Part shown: one piece after another, positions 56,198 through 64,000 of the stretch
Layout: the number at the start of each line of letters is the position of its first letter
Position numbering within the stretch: position 1 is the stretch's first letter
Source: Rhodovibrio salinarum DSM 9154
GTDB lineage: Bacteria > Pseudomonadota > Alphaproteobacteria > Kiloniellales > Rhodovibrionaceae
Assembly (NCBI RefSeq): GCF_000515255.1
Contig: NZ_KI911559.1
Span: forward strand, 1,339,548-1,403,547
Reading direction: 5' to 3'
DNA length: 64,000 nucleotides
Notes under the pieces: model-generated
Databases searched by the model: none
Told to the model about the DNA's origin: nothing
Seen by the model: the letters and a program-made list of their open reading frames with translations, nothing else
Program-made: the position numbers and the translations under genes

Positions 56198-56683
56198 TTA
56201 CTGCACCTTCCAAGTCCCATCAGGCTGTCGGCAGGCGGTGCCGTAGGCCTGTTCGGTTTCCCCGCCGATCGTGACGGTCTGCTGGAACTCCCGGCAATAG
56301 CTCCCGTTCTGTTGATACGTGCGCGTCGGCGTCACGCTGCCGGAGTGGCCGCTGTCCGGGTTATTCCAGGTCGACGTCTCGCCCGAGCGGGTGTGCTCGA
56401 GCGTGGCTTGCGTGGTCTGGGCCATATAAGCCTTGTCCGCACGGTCGAGCGATTTGCCAACTTCGGAGCCGGCGAGCGCGCCCAGTACCGCGCCCGCGCC
56501 GGTTGCCCACAGCTGACCGGAGCCGCCACCGACCTGGCTGCCCAGAAAGCCGCCCAACACGGCGCCGCCGAGCGCGCCCACGGTCTGCTTGGGGCCGACG
56601 TTGTTGCCTTCGCAGGCGCCCAGACCGAAGGCGGCGATCACAAGGACGATGGCGGTCTTCAGGCGAATGGCTTGGATGGTCAT
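56198..56683 (-). CDS. glycine-zipper outer-membrane lipoprotein (17 kDa antigen-like)
   Basis: A 161-residue lipoprotein: the signal sequence ends LGAC with Cys24. Residues 30-75 form a glycine zipper (GALGGAVLGGFLGSQVGGG..., GAGAVLGALAGSEVG) as in rickettsial 17 kDa surface antigens and SlyB-like proteins. The C-terminal half has RTYQQNGSYCREFQQTVTIGG, conserved in that family. AGGAG precedes ATG 56683. It probably supports outer-membrane integrity. Confidence 0.85.
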   Translation of the reverse strand: MTIQAIRLKTAIVLVIAAFGLGACEGNNVGPKQTVGALGGAVLGGFLGSQVGGGSGQLWATGAGAVLGALAGSEVGKSLDRADKAYMAQTTQATLEHTRSGETSTWNNPDSGHSGSVTPTRTYQQNGSYCREFQQTVTIGGETEQAYGTACRQPDGTWKVQ

Positions 56684-56899
56684 GGGAGGCACTCCTGAGT
56701 TTTTGAACGCGCCGCCCGGGGCGGCTGGAAGAGGCGTCGTCGCCGGCTTGGCGGCGCACGCGCGCATCTCTAGTTTAGCGTCCACAAGCTTAGCGCTGCT
56801 GTGCGAAAAATCGGACACCGCTTTCATCCAGCGCAAGGCACGCGCGCCCGGAACAGCCGGCGCGCGTGTCCCGCGCCTTGATACCGACCAAGGACTGGC

Positions 56900-57496
56900 A
56901 TGTTTCCCGACCATCTGCCTGCCGACCCGATCGAGCTACTTTCCACTTGGTATGAAGACGCCAAGCAGAGCGAACCGACCGATCCCAACGCCATCGCGCT
57001 TGCCACCGTGGCGCCGGACGGGACGCCTTCGGTACGCATGGTGCTGCTGAAGGAGTTCGACCAGCGCGGGTTCGTCTTCTACACCAACCTGGAAAGCCGC
57101 AAAGGTCAGCAACTGACCGAGACGCCCAAGGCAGGCTTTGTGATGCACTGGAAAACGCTGCGCCGGCAGGTGCGCGTTGAGGGACCGGTTGCACAGGTCG
57201 ACGACGCGGAAGCGGATGCCTATTTCGCCAGCCGCGCGCGTGGCAGTCAGATCGGCGCCTGGGCCAGCAAGCAGTCGCAGCCGCTGGAATCCCGGCATGC
57301 CCTGGAAAAACGCGTGGCGCAATACGGCGCCAAGTTCCATATCGCCAAGGTACCGCGCCCGCCGCACTGGTCGGGGCTGCGCATCGAGCCGCAGCGTATC
57401 GAGTTCTGGGCGGAAGGACGCTTCCGCCTGCACGACCGGGTCGTGTACCTCCCAGATGGCCAGGGCGGTTGGACGACCGAGCGCCTGTATCCTTAG
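56900..57496 (+). CDS. pdxH: pyridoxamine 5'-phosphate oxidase
   Basis: A 198-residue FMN enzyme that oxidises pyridoxine or pyridoxamine phosphate to pyridoxal phosphate, the cofactor of several enzymes in this window (BhcA, BhcB, BhcC). FMN-contact sequences include [21 protein letters not shown] and ESRKGQQL; the C-terminus [14 protein letters not shown]...RLHDR...LYP is the family ending. Divergent from the lipoprotein gene. Confidence 0.95.
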   Translation: MFPDHLPADPIELLSTWYEDAKQSEPTDPNAIALATVAPDGTPSVRMVLLKEFDQRGFVFYTNLESRKGQQLTETPKAGFVMHWKTLRRQVRVEGPVAQVDDAEADAYFASRARGSQIGAWASKQSQPLESRHALEKRVAQYGAKFHIAKVPRPPHWSGLRIEPQRIEFWAEGRFRLHDRVVYLPDGQGGWTTERLYP

Positions 57497-57519
57497 GGGT
57501 AAACGGGCACGATCCAATT

Positions 57520-57554
57520 CCCTCTCGCTCCTCTTCTGCCACGCGCGAGAGGGG
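57520..57554. repeat. CCCTCTCGC intergenic hairpin
   Basis: The arms ccctctcgc (57520-57528) and gcgagaggg (57544-57552), with a 15-base loop, lie between pdxH and the cation efflux gene. Similar in sequence and setting to 9573, 19641 and 48967. Confidence 0.55.
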
Positions 57555-57595
57555 ACGAGGTGGTTCACGCGGACCGGGGCAGGGCGCATCGGCGG

Positions 57596-58588
57596 ATGAC
57601 GCAGACAGACGCGACCAACAGCCAGCAGCGGGTAACCGGCACGCAGCAGCACAGACTGATGCGTCGGGCGACCTATGCCTCCGTCTCGGTTGCCAGCGGT
57701 TTGGTCCTGCTCAAGACCGGCGCCTGGCTGATCACCGATTCGATCAGCCTGCTGTCCACCCTGGTCGACTCGCTGCTCGACGTCGCTGCGTCGCTGGTGA
57801 ACCTGCTGGCGGTGCGCCAGGCGCTCAGCCCGGCTGACCGGGAGCACCGTTTCGGCCACGGCAAGCTGGAACCGTTGGCCGCGCTGGGGCAGGCGGCTTT
57901 CATTACCGGGTCGGCGCTGTTCCTGGCGATCACGGCCGGCCAGCGGTTCATCGCCCCGCGACCGGTGCAGCAGGAGGAGGTCGGTATCCTGGTCATGCTG
58001 GCCTCGATCATCGCCACCCTGCTGCTGGTCAGCTACCAGCGGCGGGTCGTCCGGCGCACGGGCTCGCTGGCGATCCAGGCGGACAGCCTGCACTATACCG
58101 GCGACCTGCTGGTCAACGCGGCGGTGATCCTGGCGCTGGTCCTATGGCTGCAGACCGGCTGGACCTGGCTCGACCCGGCCTTCGCCATCGCGATTGCCGT
58201 CTATATCCTGATCACCGCCGTGCGGATCGTCCGCGGCGCCTACGACATGCTGATGGACCGCGAGCTTCCGGAGGAGGAGCGCCAGCGGATCGTCGAAATC
58301 GTGCGCCAGCACCCGCAGGTGATCGGCATGCACGACCTGCGCACCCGCGCGAGCGGACCGCACAGCTTCATCCAGCTGCATCTGGAACTGGACGGCCGGA
58401 TGAACCTGTATCAGGCGAACGTGATTGCCGACACGGTGGAAACCGATGTCGCCAACGCCTTCCCGGATGCGGAGGTGATCATCCACCAGGACCCGCACGG
58501 GGTGGACGACGACTCCATGCCTTTTGCGAAGCAGCAGGCCGAGGGGGAAAGCGAAGAGGCGCCGTCCGTCGGGGATGCGCGCGATTGA
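57596..58588 (+). CDS. cation diffusion facilitator (FieF-like)
   Basis: A 330-residue metal/proton antiporter with six membrane helices. The transport-site motifs are DSLLDVAAS on helix 2 and HYTGD on helix 5; the segment DREHRFGHGKLEPL between helices 2 and 3 is characteristic. The cytoplasmic C-terminal domain (about 210-300) carries HDLRTRASG and HLELD. Probably exports Zn2+ or Fe2+; the metal is not determined. ATG 57596 is used. Confidence 0.92.
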   Translation: MTQTDATNSQQRVTGTQQHRLMRRATYASVSVASGLVLLKTGAWLITDSISLLSTLVDSLLDVAASLVNLLAVRQALSPADREHRFGHGKLEPLAALGQAAFITGSALFLAITAGQRFIAPRPVQQEEVGILVMLASIIATLLLVSYQRRVVRRTGSLAIQADSLHYTGDLLVNAAVILALVLWLQTGWTWLDPAFAIAIAVYILITAVRIVRGAYDMLMDRELPEEERQRIVEIVRQHPQVIGMHDLRTRASGPHSFIQLHLELDGRMNLYQANVIADTVETDVANAFPDAEVIIHQDPHGVDDDSMPFAKQQAEGESEEAPSVGDARD

Positions 58589-58706
58589 CGCCCATCAAGG
58601 CGTTGACGCCCCGGCGGGCCTAGCCTGATCCTACCTGTCGGTTCGGCGGCGAGCCGCGGGGCCACTTGTGAGATTCGCGGGGATAACCGCGAGAAAGGAA
58701 TGCGTC

Positions 58707-59576
58707 ATGGCAATCCGATCTATTCTGTGTCTGGTCGACGGCGGTGAGGACAGCGTGGCCACGGTCCGCAGCGCCCTCCAGATTGCGCAGGCGCAGGACG
58801 CCTACCTTGAAGTGCTGCACGTCGAACTTGATCCGCAATACGCCGTTCCGATCGCTGCCGACGGCATGACCGCGACGATGATCGAGGATATCGTCGAGAC
58901 GGTTGCCAAGGAGAGCGAGAAGCGCGCCAAGGCGGCGGAACAGGCGGTGCGCGAGGCAGTCGAGGCTGCCGGTCTCAGCCTTTCGGACCCGCAGGCAGAG
59001 GCCAAGCCAGGCTTCGCCGTTGTCTTCCACAAGTTGCGGGGGCGCGAGCATGACTTGGTCGCCCGCCGCGGCATGCTGTTCGATCTGGTCGTGCTCACGC
59101 GGCGCCACGCCGAGGGGGAAGCGCCGGCGACGCCAACGCTGGAAATCGCGTTGATGGAGAGTGGGCGACCGGTCCTGGTGGCCGCTCCCACCGTCCCGCC
59201 CAAGATCGGTCATCGCGTCGCGATCGCCTGGCGTGCCACCGCGCCGGGCGTTCACGCCCTGCAAGGCGCATTGCCCTTGCTTGCGGGGGCCGAGGCGGTC
59301 ACGGTGATCACCGTCGACGACGGGCACAGCGAGGACGCCCAGCCGGAGCAGGTCACAGCTTATCTGGCGCGCCATGGCATCCGCGCGGAAAGCCGCCATG
59401 TGGCTGCGCGCGGGCGCGATGCCGGCGATGCGATCCTGCAGCAGGCGGGGGAGATGGACGCCGACATGCTGGTGATGGGGGCCTACGCGCATAGCCGGCT
59501 GCGTCAGCTGATCCTGGGCGGCGTGACCTCGACCGTGCTGCGCCGGGCGAACCTGCCGTTGCTGCTGGCCCACTGA
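58707..59576 (+). CDS. tandem universal stress protein
   Basis: A 289-residue protein with two UspA-like domains. The second ends with MGAYAHSRLRQLILGGVTSTVLRRANLPLLL, the ATP-binding glycine motif of the family; the first, beginning RSILCLVDGGEDS, lacks that motif and looks degenerate. Such proteins help survival under stress. AAAGGA precedes ATG 58707. Regulation is not visible. Confidence 0.88.
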   Translation: MAIRSILCLVDGGEDSVATVRSALQIAQAQDAYLEVLHVELDPQYAVPIAADGMTATMIEDIVETVAKESEKRAKAAEQAVREAVEAAGLSLSDPQAEAKPGFAVVFHKLRGREHDLVARRGMLFDLVVLTRRHAEGEAPATPTLEIALMESGRPVLVAAPTVPPKIGHRVAIAWRATAPGVHALQGALPLLAGAEAVTVITVDDGHSEDAQPEQVTAYLARHGIRAESRHVAARGRDAGDAILQQAGEMDADMLVMGAYAHSRLRQLILGGVTSTVLRRANLPLLLAH

Positions 59577-59633
59577 CCCGCGGCGCACCGCTGAGGGTGC
59601 ATTGCCGCCGATCCGGAACCGAAAAGACCCGCG

Positions 59634-60377
59634 ATGAGCGAGGATACCCGTAAGACGATCATCCTGACCGGCGCCAGCCGCGGCATCGGTCACGCCACCG
59701 TCCGCCGTTTCTCCAACGAAGGCTGGCGCGTGATCACCTGCTCGCGCGAGGAGGTGCCGGAGGACTGTCGGCGCGACCCGAACTGGACGCACCACGTCAC
59801 CGCAGATCTGCGCAACCAGGAAGGTCTCGACGCCTTTATCAAGCGCGGGACCGAGATTCTGGATGGCGGGCCGGTGCATGCCCTGGTCAATAATGCCGCC
59901 GTGTCGCCGAAGACGCCGTTCAAGGAGCGCTTGGGCGTGCTCAACGGCGACATGAGCGAGTGGCGTACGGTGTTCGAGTTGAACCTGTTCGCCCCGCTGG
60001 CGCTGGCGCGCGGTTTCGCGGTGCCGCTGCGCAAGGGCAAGGGATGTATCGTCAACATCACCTCGATCGCGGGCCACGCGATCCACCCCTTCGCCGGCAG
60101 CGCCTACTCGACCTCCAAGGCCGCATTGTCCGCGCTGACGCGCGAACTGGCGGTGGAGTTCGCCGCGCTTGGCGTGCGGGTCAACGCGGTCGCGCCGGGG
60201 GAGATCGAGACCTCGATGGTGGGGCCGGAGTACGAGACCCTGATCCCGCGCATCCCGATGCATCGCATGGGCACGCCGGAAGAGGTCGCTGGCGCGGTGT
60301 TCCAGCTGACCTCCCCCGACTTCGGCTATGTGACCGGAACCGAAGTGTTCGTTACCGGCGGCCAGCACCTGTACTGA
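59634..60377 (+). CDS. short-chain dehydrogenase/reductase
   Basis: A 247-residue classical SDR. The cofactor motif TGASRGIG is at 12-19, NNAA in LVNNAAVSP, the catalytic Ser in NITSI, and Tyr/Lys in AYSTSKAAL. Closing sequence YVTGTEVFVTGGQHLY is typical. The substrate is unknown. It is 57 bp downstream of the universal stress protein gene on the same strand. Confidence 0.9.
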   Translation: MSEDTRKTIILTGASRGIGHATVRRFSNEGWRVITCSREEVPEDCRRDPNWTHHVTADLRNQEGLDAFIKRGTEILDGGPVHALVNNAAVSPKTPFKERLGVLNGDMSEWRTVFELNLFAPLALARGFAVPLRKGKGCIVNITSIAGHAIHPFAGSAYSTSKAALSALTRELAVEFAALGVRVNAVAPGEIETSMVGPEYETLIPRIPMHRMGTPEEVAGAVFQLTSPDFGYVTGTEVFVTGGQHLY

Positions 60378-60705
60378 CGCCCGTCTGGTTGTGGGGAGGG
60401 GCACCACAAAGGGCACGACGGGACAAAGAGGTTGCGCCGTCGTCAGGCGCTGCGTGCCTTGGAATAAATCGGTAAGATACAGATGATGTTCCGCAAGCCC
60501 GCTGGGTCAGCGGGAAGTCAGGGAATAGTTAGACGCGCGCCGCGTGGAAAAGCTTACGGCACTGATTAAGCGATACAGTCAGAACCGTCACCGAATCTCT
60601 GTGCTGACCGTGGCCAGGCTGCCCTCAAACGAGGGGGAGACTTCTGTACAGCGCCTTGTTCTCCTGTGTGCCTTTTGGGGCACGCCCTGACTGGCCGCAG
60701 CGGGA
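60378..60705. other. 328-bp gene-free stretch between convergent genes
   Basis: No convincing gene. It contains a small hairpin cccgctg/cagcggg (60498-60514) and a 28-codon ORF from 60484 that has no ribosome site. It is somewhat A+T-richer near 60460-60600. A small RNA cannot be excluded. Confidence 0.4.
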
Positions 60706-61248
60706 TTATCCCACCCGAGCCTGTAGGTCCTTGAACCAGTTCAGGCGTTCCTTGGTGGCGGCGATGTCCTGGTCGAGCCAGTCGAGGAAGAAGCCCGCGT
60801 CCTGGTCGTAATGCGCACGCAGGTCGGTCAGGCGGGCGAGTTCACGTTCGATCATCTCGACCAGCGTATCCACCTGCTCCTGGCGATCCTCGCCCTCCAG
60901 CAGGTGCAGGAAGCGCATCTTGAGCGCGATGATCAGCTTGTTGATGTCGTTGATCGGCGCGCGTACCGAGGAGGTCATCAAGCGGTGCAGGTCGCTTTGC
61001 CCGGCGTCGGTGATGCGCAGCAGGGCGTTGTCTTCCATGCCCTTGCCGGAAACCGGCTCGATCAGGCCCTCAACGATCAGCAACTCGACCGGCGTGCCGA
61101 CCAGGTCCAGCGACGGACCGACGATGCGCTGGGTGAAGTGGCGCACGTCTTCCGCGAGCTCGGCGTAGTGCAGGTTCCGGCCAGCCAGCGCCCCGAGCGC
61201 GGCGAGGCGGATCGCTTCCGTCGGGATCAGGGTGTTGTCGCGGTACAT
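60706..61248 (-). CDS. PadR-like winged-helix regulator
   Basis: A 180-residue protein. The N-terminal 90 residues form a winged helix-like region (IPTEAIRLAALGALAG, HYAELAEDVRHF, LLIVEGLIEPVSGKG, LLRITDAGQSDL) and the rest is a helical domain (KLIIALKMRFLHLLEGEDRQEQVDTLVEMIERELARL) like the C-terminus of PadR proteins. GGGAGG precedes ATG 61248. It lies downstream of polyamine-type ABC transporter genes and probably controls them or responds to their substrate. Confidence 0.7.
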   Translation of the reverse strand: MYRDNTLIPTEAIRLAALGALAGRNLHYAELAEDVRHFTQRIVGPSLDLVGTPVELLIVEGLIEPVSGKGMEDNALLRITDAGQSDLHRLMTSSVRAPINDINKLIIALKMRFLHLLEGEDRQEQVDTLVEMIERELARLTDLRAHYDQDAGFFLDWLDQDIAATKERLNWFKDLQARVG

Positions 61249-61323
61249 CGCCAAACCTCCCAGCCGTCGGCCCGAAGGCGGCGCCGGTCCCGGCGCGGCA
61301 ATCCGGACCATATCACTCTTGAT

Positions 61324-61352
61324 TAGATACTGGATTGTGCGAACGCTGTCCA
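61324..61352 (-). promoter_or_regulatory. candidate promoter of the winged-helix regulator gene
   Basis: On the minus strand TGGACA (61352-61347) is followed after 17 bases by TATCTA (61329-61324), about 75 bp before the start codon. The -35 match is good, the -10 match weak. The surrounding DNA is clearly A+T-rich for this genome. Confidence 0.3.
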
Positions 61353-61372
61353 GTTGCACTTTTAACCATCGA

Positions 61373-61390
61373 TATCTCTGTCTTGAGATA
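61373..61390. promoter_or_regulatory. inverted repeat, possible operator
   Basis: The arms tatctc (61373-61378) and gagata (61385-61390) with a 6-base spacer lie just upstream of the candidate promoter. A partial copy (agata) recurs at 61325-61329. Autoregulation by the winged-helix protein is a possible explanation. Confidence 0.3.
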
Positions 61391-61485
61391 CGTGGTCCGA
61401 GGCCGATCGGATCACATCCATCGCGCGTCCGCGACGGATTGCCGCTGGTTATGGCGTTCCGTGCGCGACGGGTGAGGCAGAAACC

Positions 61486-61509
61486 GCCGTTCGGGCGGTC
61501 CCGAACGGC
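61486..61509 (-). terminator. stem-loop after the ABC permease genes
   Basis: Perfect 10-bp arms gccgttcggg and cccgaacggc with a 4-base loop, 35 bp downstream of the second permease gene in the minus direction, followed by ggttt. It likely ends the transporter operon before the regulator gene. Confidence 0.65.
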
Positions 61510-61543
61510 AGTTTGGCACGGCTCCACGCGTGCGTCGCGTTTT

Positions 61544-62398
61544 CTACGACGGCGCCATACCGCGCTGCGCCTCGCTGCGCCGGCGCAGGATTTCCAGCGT
61601 GGCCAACAGGATCACCGACAGCGTGACCAGCATGGTCGCGACCGCCAGGATCGTCGGGCTGATCTGCTCGCGGATGCCGGACCACATCTCCAGCGGGATG
61701 GTCCGCTGCTCGTAGCCGGCCAGGAACAGAACGATCACCACCTCGTCGAACGAGGTGATGAAGGCGAACAGCGCGCCCGAGATCACGCCGGGCGCGATCA
61801 ACGGCAGGATGATTCGGAAGAATACAATCCGTTCGTTGGCGCCCAGGTTGTTCGCCGCCCGGATCAGCGAGCGGTCGAAGCCGACCAGGGTCGCGGTCAC
61901 GGTAATCACCACGAACGGCGTGCCGAGCGCGGCGTGGGCCAGGATCACGCCCAGGTGCGTCTGCGCCAGGTTGATCTGGGAGTAGAAGAAGAACATCGCC
62001 GCGCCCGAGATGATCAGCGGCACGATCATCGGCGAGATCAGGATCGACATGATCGCCTCGCGCGCTGGCATGTGCGGGCGCGACAGGCCGAGGGCGGCGA
62101 GCGTGCCGAGCGCGGTCGCGATGAAGGTGGCGGCGATCGCGATCAGAAAGCTGTTCTTGATCGAATGCAGCCAGCTCTCGGAGGTGAAGAAGTCCTGATA
62201 CCAGCGCGTCGAGTAGGCCTCCGGATCCAGGTCGAGCATGCCTTCCGTGAAGGTGAAGTAGGGTTCCGCGTTGAACGACAGCGGCACGATCATGATGATC
62301 GGCAGGATCAGGTAGAGGAACACCAGCCCGCAGATCGTCAGGTAGGTGTAGTGCCAGGTCCGCTCGAGGCGGCCGACGTAGGGTGCGAACTTCGCCAT
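61544..62398 (-). CDS. ABC transporter permease, PotC-like
   Basis: A 284-residue inner-membrane permease with about six helices. The ABC-contact EAA loop is GANERIVFFRIILPLIAPGVISG. It resembles spermidine/putrescine system PotC. It starts 5 bp after the PotB-like gene stop, so the two are coupled. The ATPase is not in the window; the binding protein is at the right edge. The substrate (polyamine or other small cation) is inferred. Confidence 0.9.
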   Translation of the reverse strand: MAKFAPYVGRLERTWHYTYLTICGLVFLYLILPIIMIVPLSFNAEPYFTFTEGMLDLDPEAYSTRWYQDFFTSESWLHSIKNSFLIAIAATFIATALGTLAALGLSRPHMPAREAIMSILISPMIVPLIISGAAMFFFYSQINLAQTHLGVILAHAALGTPFVVITVTATLVGFDRSLIRAANNLGANERIVFFRIILPLIAPGVISGALFAFITSFDEVVIVLFLAGYEQRTIPLEMWSGIREQISPTILAVATMLVTLSVILLATLEILRRRSEAQRGMAPS

Positions 62399-62403
62399 CG
62401 GGC

Positions 62404-63687
62404 TTACCCCAGCTTCATGTTGTCGATGCCGACGATGCGGTTGTAGCCGGCATAGAGGAGCAGCACGCCGAACAGCAGGATCGTGCCGATCGCGGCCGCC
62501 AGGCCCCAGTTCAGGGACTGCTGCATGTGATAGGCGATGTAGTTGGAGATCAGCTGGCCGGATTGGCCGCCAACCAGGGCGGGGGTGATGTAGTAGCCGA
62601 TCGCCAGGATGAAGACGAGGATACCACCCGCCCCCATGCCGGGGATCGTCTGCGGCACGTAGACCCGCCAGAAGGCGACCGGCGGCCGGGCGCCGAGCGA
62701 TTTCGCCGCGCGCATGTAGGAGGGCGAGATGCCCTTCATCACCGAATACAGCGGCAGGATCATGAACGGCAGCAGGATCTGCGTCATCGCCACGATCGTG
62801 CCGGTCTGGTTGTAGATCATCTGTAATCGGCCTTCATCGGAGAGAATGCCGAGCCAGACCATCATGTCGTTCAGCACGCCTTCGGTCTGCAGCACCACGA
62901 TCCAGGTCGTCGTGCGCACCAGCAGCGAGGTCCAGAACGGCAGCAACACCAGGATCATCAGCAGGTTGGCGTGACGCGCGGGCAGGGTGGCCAGCAGGTG
63001 CGCGACCGGGAAGCCCAGCAGCAGTGCGAGACCGGTGATCAGCGCCGACATCCAAAGCGTGCGGATGAACAGCATGACGTAGATCTGCCGGTATTCCGGC
63101 TGGGCGACGATTTCGCCCGTATCGGAGTAGGTCAGATCGATCGCGTTGAGGTAGTAGCTGGTGGTGTAGTAGCCGCTTTCCCGCTCGATCAGGCGCCAGA
63201 CATCCAAGTCGCCCCAGTCGTCGTTGATCTCGATCAGGGCTTCCTTGTAGGGCGGTTCAAGCTGATCGGACCGGCGTGCGGTGCCCATGATCAGCGAGCG
63301 CATGCCGGCGTCTTGGTAGTTCAGCCGGGTCGCCGCCTGGCCGATGGTACGGGAGCGTTGGCCTTCCTGGATATCGAGCGCGAGCGCCTCGAAGGCGGCT
63401 TCGCCGGGCACGCTTTCGCCGTCCCAGGTCTCCAGCGCGGCCACCGTGCGCGGCAGTGCCTCGGGGATCTGGTGGTTCTCGACCGACCGGCTGGCCATGT
63501 CGAAGATCGGCATCAGGAAAGAAAAGAAAATGAAGAACAGCAACGGTGCGGCGAGCCCGAAGGCGATCAGCTTGTTGCGCCGCATCGCCCGGCGGATCGA
63601 CGCCTTGAGCGGCGTGCCGTCGGCCGTGGTCAGCTTGTCGAGGCGGGTGTCGCCGTCCCCGCTCTGTGTGATGTCGGCCTGAGCCAT
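62404..63687 (-). CDS. ABC transporter permease, PotB-like
   Basis: A 427-residue permease. The EAA loop is GARPPVAFWRVYVPQTIPGM. It is longer than the usual PotB (about 280-300) because some 150 residues separate the first helix (about 40-62) from the second; that segment (ALETWDGESVPGEAAFEAL... to ...QPEYRQIYV) would be periplasmic. It is followed by the PotC-like gene and preceded by the binding-protein gene on the same strand. Confidence 0.88.
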   Translation of the reverse strand: MAQADITQSGDGDTRLDKLTTADGTPLKASIRRAMRRNKLIAFGLAAPLLFFIFFSFLMPIFDMASRSVENHQIPEALPRTVAALETWDGESVPGEAAFEALALDIQEGQRSRTIGQAATRLNYQDAGMRSLIMGTARRSDQLEPPYKEALIEINDDWGDLDVWRLIERESGYYTTSYYLNAIDLTYSDTGEIVAQPEYRQIYVMLFIRTLWMSALITGLALLLGFPVAHLLATLPARHANLLMILVLLPFWTSLLVRTTTWIVVLQTEGVLNDMMVWLGILSDEGRLQMIYNQTGTIVAMTQILLPFMILPLYSVMKGISPSYMRAAKSLGARPPVAFWRVYVPQTIPGMGAGGILVFILAIGYYITPALVGGQSGQLISNYIAYHMQQSLNWGLAAAIGTILLFGVLLLYAGYNRIVGIDNMKLG

Positions 63688-63864
63688 CCCTGTCCCCGCT
63701 GCGGCTGGTCCGGTGGCCGGGTTGCCGCGGCGGTTCGGCCGCGGGTCGGCACGTCCGGCTCTTTCTCGGGAGTCGTTGTCTTTTTTCGTCGCCTAAGGCG
63801 GCAGCCCTGGGACATCTGCCGGGTCATCTACGTGTCGCCGGGTGTCGCCGGGGCTTGGCCGGAT

Positions 63865-63903
63865 GCGGGCGGGGCTGGGACGGTGTCCCGTGGCCCCGCC
63901 CGC
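63865..63903 (-). repeat. long hairpin between binding-protein and permease genes
   Basis: Outer arms gcgggcggggc (63865-63875) and gccccgcccgc (63893-63903), inner arms gggac/gtccc. On the minus strand it follows the binding-protein stop by about 43 bp. Such hairpins often protect the binding-protein mRNA from decay or partly terminate transcription. Confidence 0.65.
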
Positions 63904-63945
63904 TGGCTTCCGGTGTGCCCCGTCAGCCAGGCTGTGCGCTGTTAG

Positions 63946-64000
63946 TTAGCGGGCCAGCCAGGCGTTGAAGCGTTCCGACATGGCGTCGCCGTTATCGGCC
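63946..64000 (-). CDS. ABC transporter substrate-binding protein, C-terminal end
   Basis: Only the last 17 codons are in the window: ADNGDAMSERFNAWLAR followed by TAA. The sequence, with its near-terminal Trp, and its place upstream of PotB- and PotC-like genes indicate a PotD/solute-binding protein. The rest of the gene is beyond the right edge. Confidence 0.6.
   Translation of the reverse strand, partial: ADNGDAMSERFNAWLAR

Noticed and set aside
60484-60570. 28-codon ORF starting MMFRKP in the gap before the winged-helix gene
   Set aside because: No ribosome site, no recognisable pattern, and short ORFs of this size occur by chance.

Overview
The window is GC-rich (roughly two-thirds G+C by eye) and almost fully coding, with about 57 protein genes, one split tmRNA gene and no rRNA, recognisable tRNA, CRISPR array or transposase. 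It reads as a chromosomal segment of an alphaproteobacterium, probably a Rhodospirillales-like lineage. The reasons are the circularly permuted two-piece tmRNA next to an alphaproteobacterial-type SspB, the hflKC-DUF2065-degP block, the single-chain indolepyruvate:ferredoxin oxidoreductase, the ilvB-ilvH-ilvC order and a complete beta-hydroxyaspartate cycle operon. The lineage is inferred, not proven.

Layout. 1-334: tail of a YhaN/Rad50-like ATPase. 407-673: YrhK-domain membrane protein. 775-6442 (minus): acyl-CoA ligase followed by an indolepyruvate oxidoreductase, probably for aryl-pyruvate breakdown. 6591-8453: M3 oligoendopeptidase. 8533-14041: complete bhc locus (bhcABCD on minus, divergent regulator bhcR on plus) converting glyoxylate to oxaloacetate. 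14063-17441: TsaC/Sua5, a ParA-like ATPase and an ABC-F protein. 17679-21127: TRAP transporter membrane subunits and an FAD-linked 2-hydroxyacid (lactate/glycolate-type) dehydrogenase, which could supply the bhc pathway. 21210-26402: small unknown protein, large AsmA-family protein, lipoprotein, GAF protein. 26708-29677: fumC with a ribbon-helix-helix gene, a small frameshifted gene, an alpha/beta hydrolase and a small unknown protein. 29781-34172: PhoX phosphatase, Mug-like glycosylase, sspB, split ssrA and dihydrofolate reductase. 34258-41643: Mrp ATPase, hflK, hflC, DUF2065, Deg protease and a membrane hydrolase. 41654-44145: XRE regulator, serB, miaA. 44305-47956: ilvB, ilvH, ilvC. 48217-54648: DJ-1/PfpI protein, methyltransferase, MeaB GTPase, aroC, fabI, YihY protein. 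54656-59576: cbpM/cbpA chaperone pair, glycine-zipper lipoprotein, pdxH, cation efflux protein, universal stress protein. 59634-64000: short-chain dehydrogenase, winged-helix regulator and a polyamine-type ABC importer that runs off the right edge.

How the genes fit together. The strongest metabolic story is C2 assimilation: an FAD 2-hydroxyacid dehydrogenase could make glyoxylate, and BhcA-D condense two glyoxylates into oxaloacetate under an IclR-type regulator whose divergent promoter region carries several inverted repeats. The strongest quality-control story is ssrA plus sspB: the tag ANDNRAPVAAAA can be read directly and its likely ClpXP adaptor is the next gene. No wholly unknown multi-gene system is evident. 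The less explained items are a possible leader ORF overlapping the ABC-F start, a Mug-like protein lacking its catalytic Asn, a 71-codon gene broken by one base, TRAP membrane subunits without a binding protein, and a family of CCCTCTCCC hairpins between genes.
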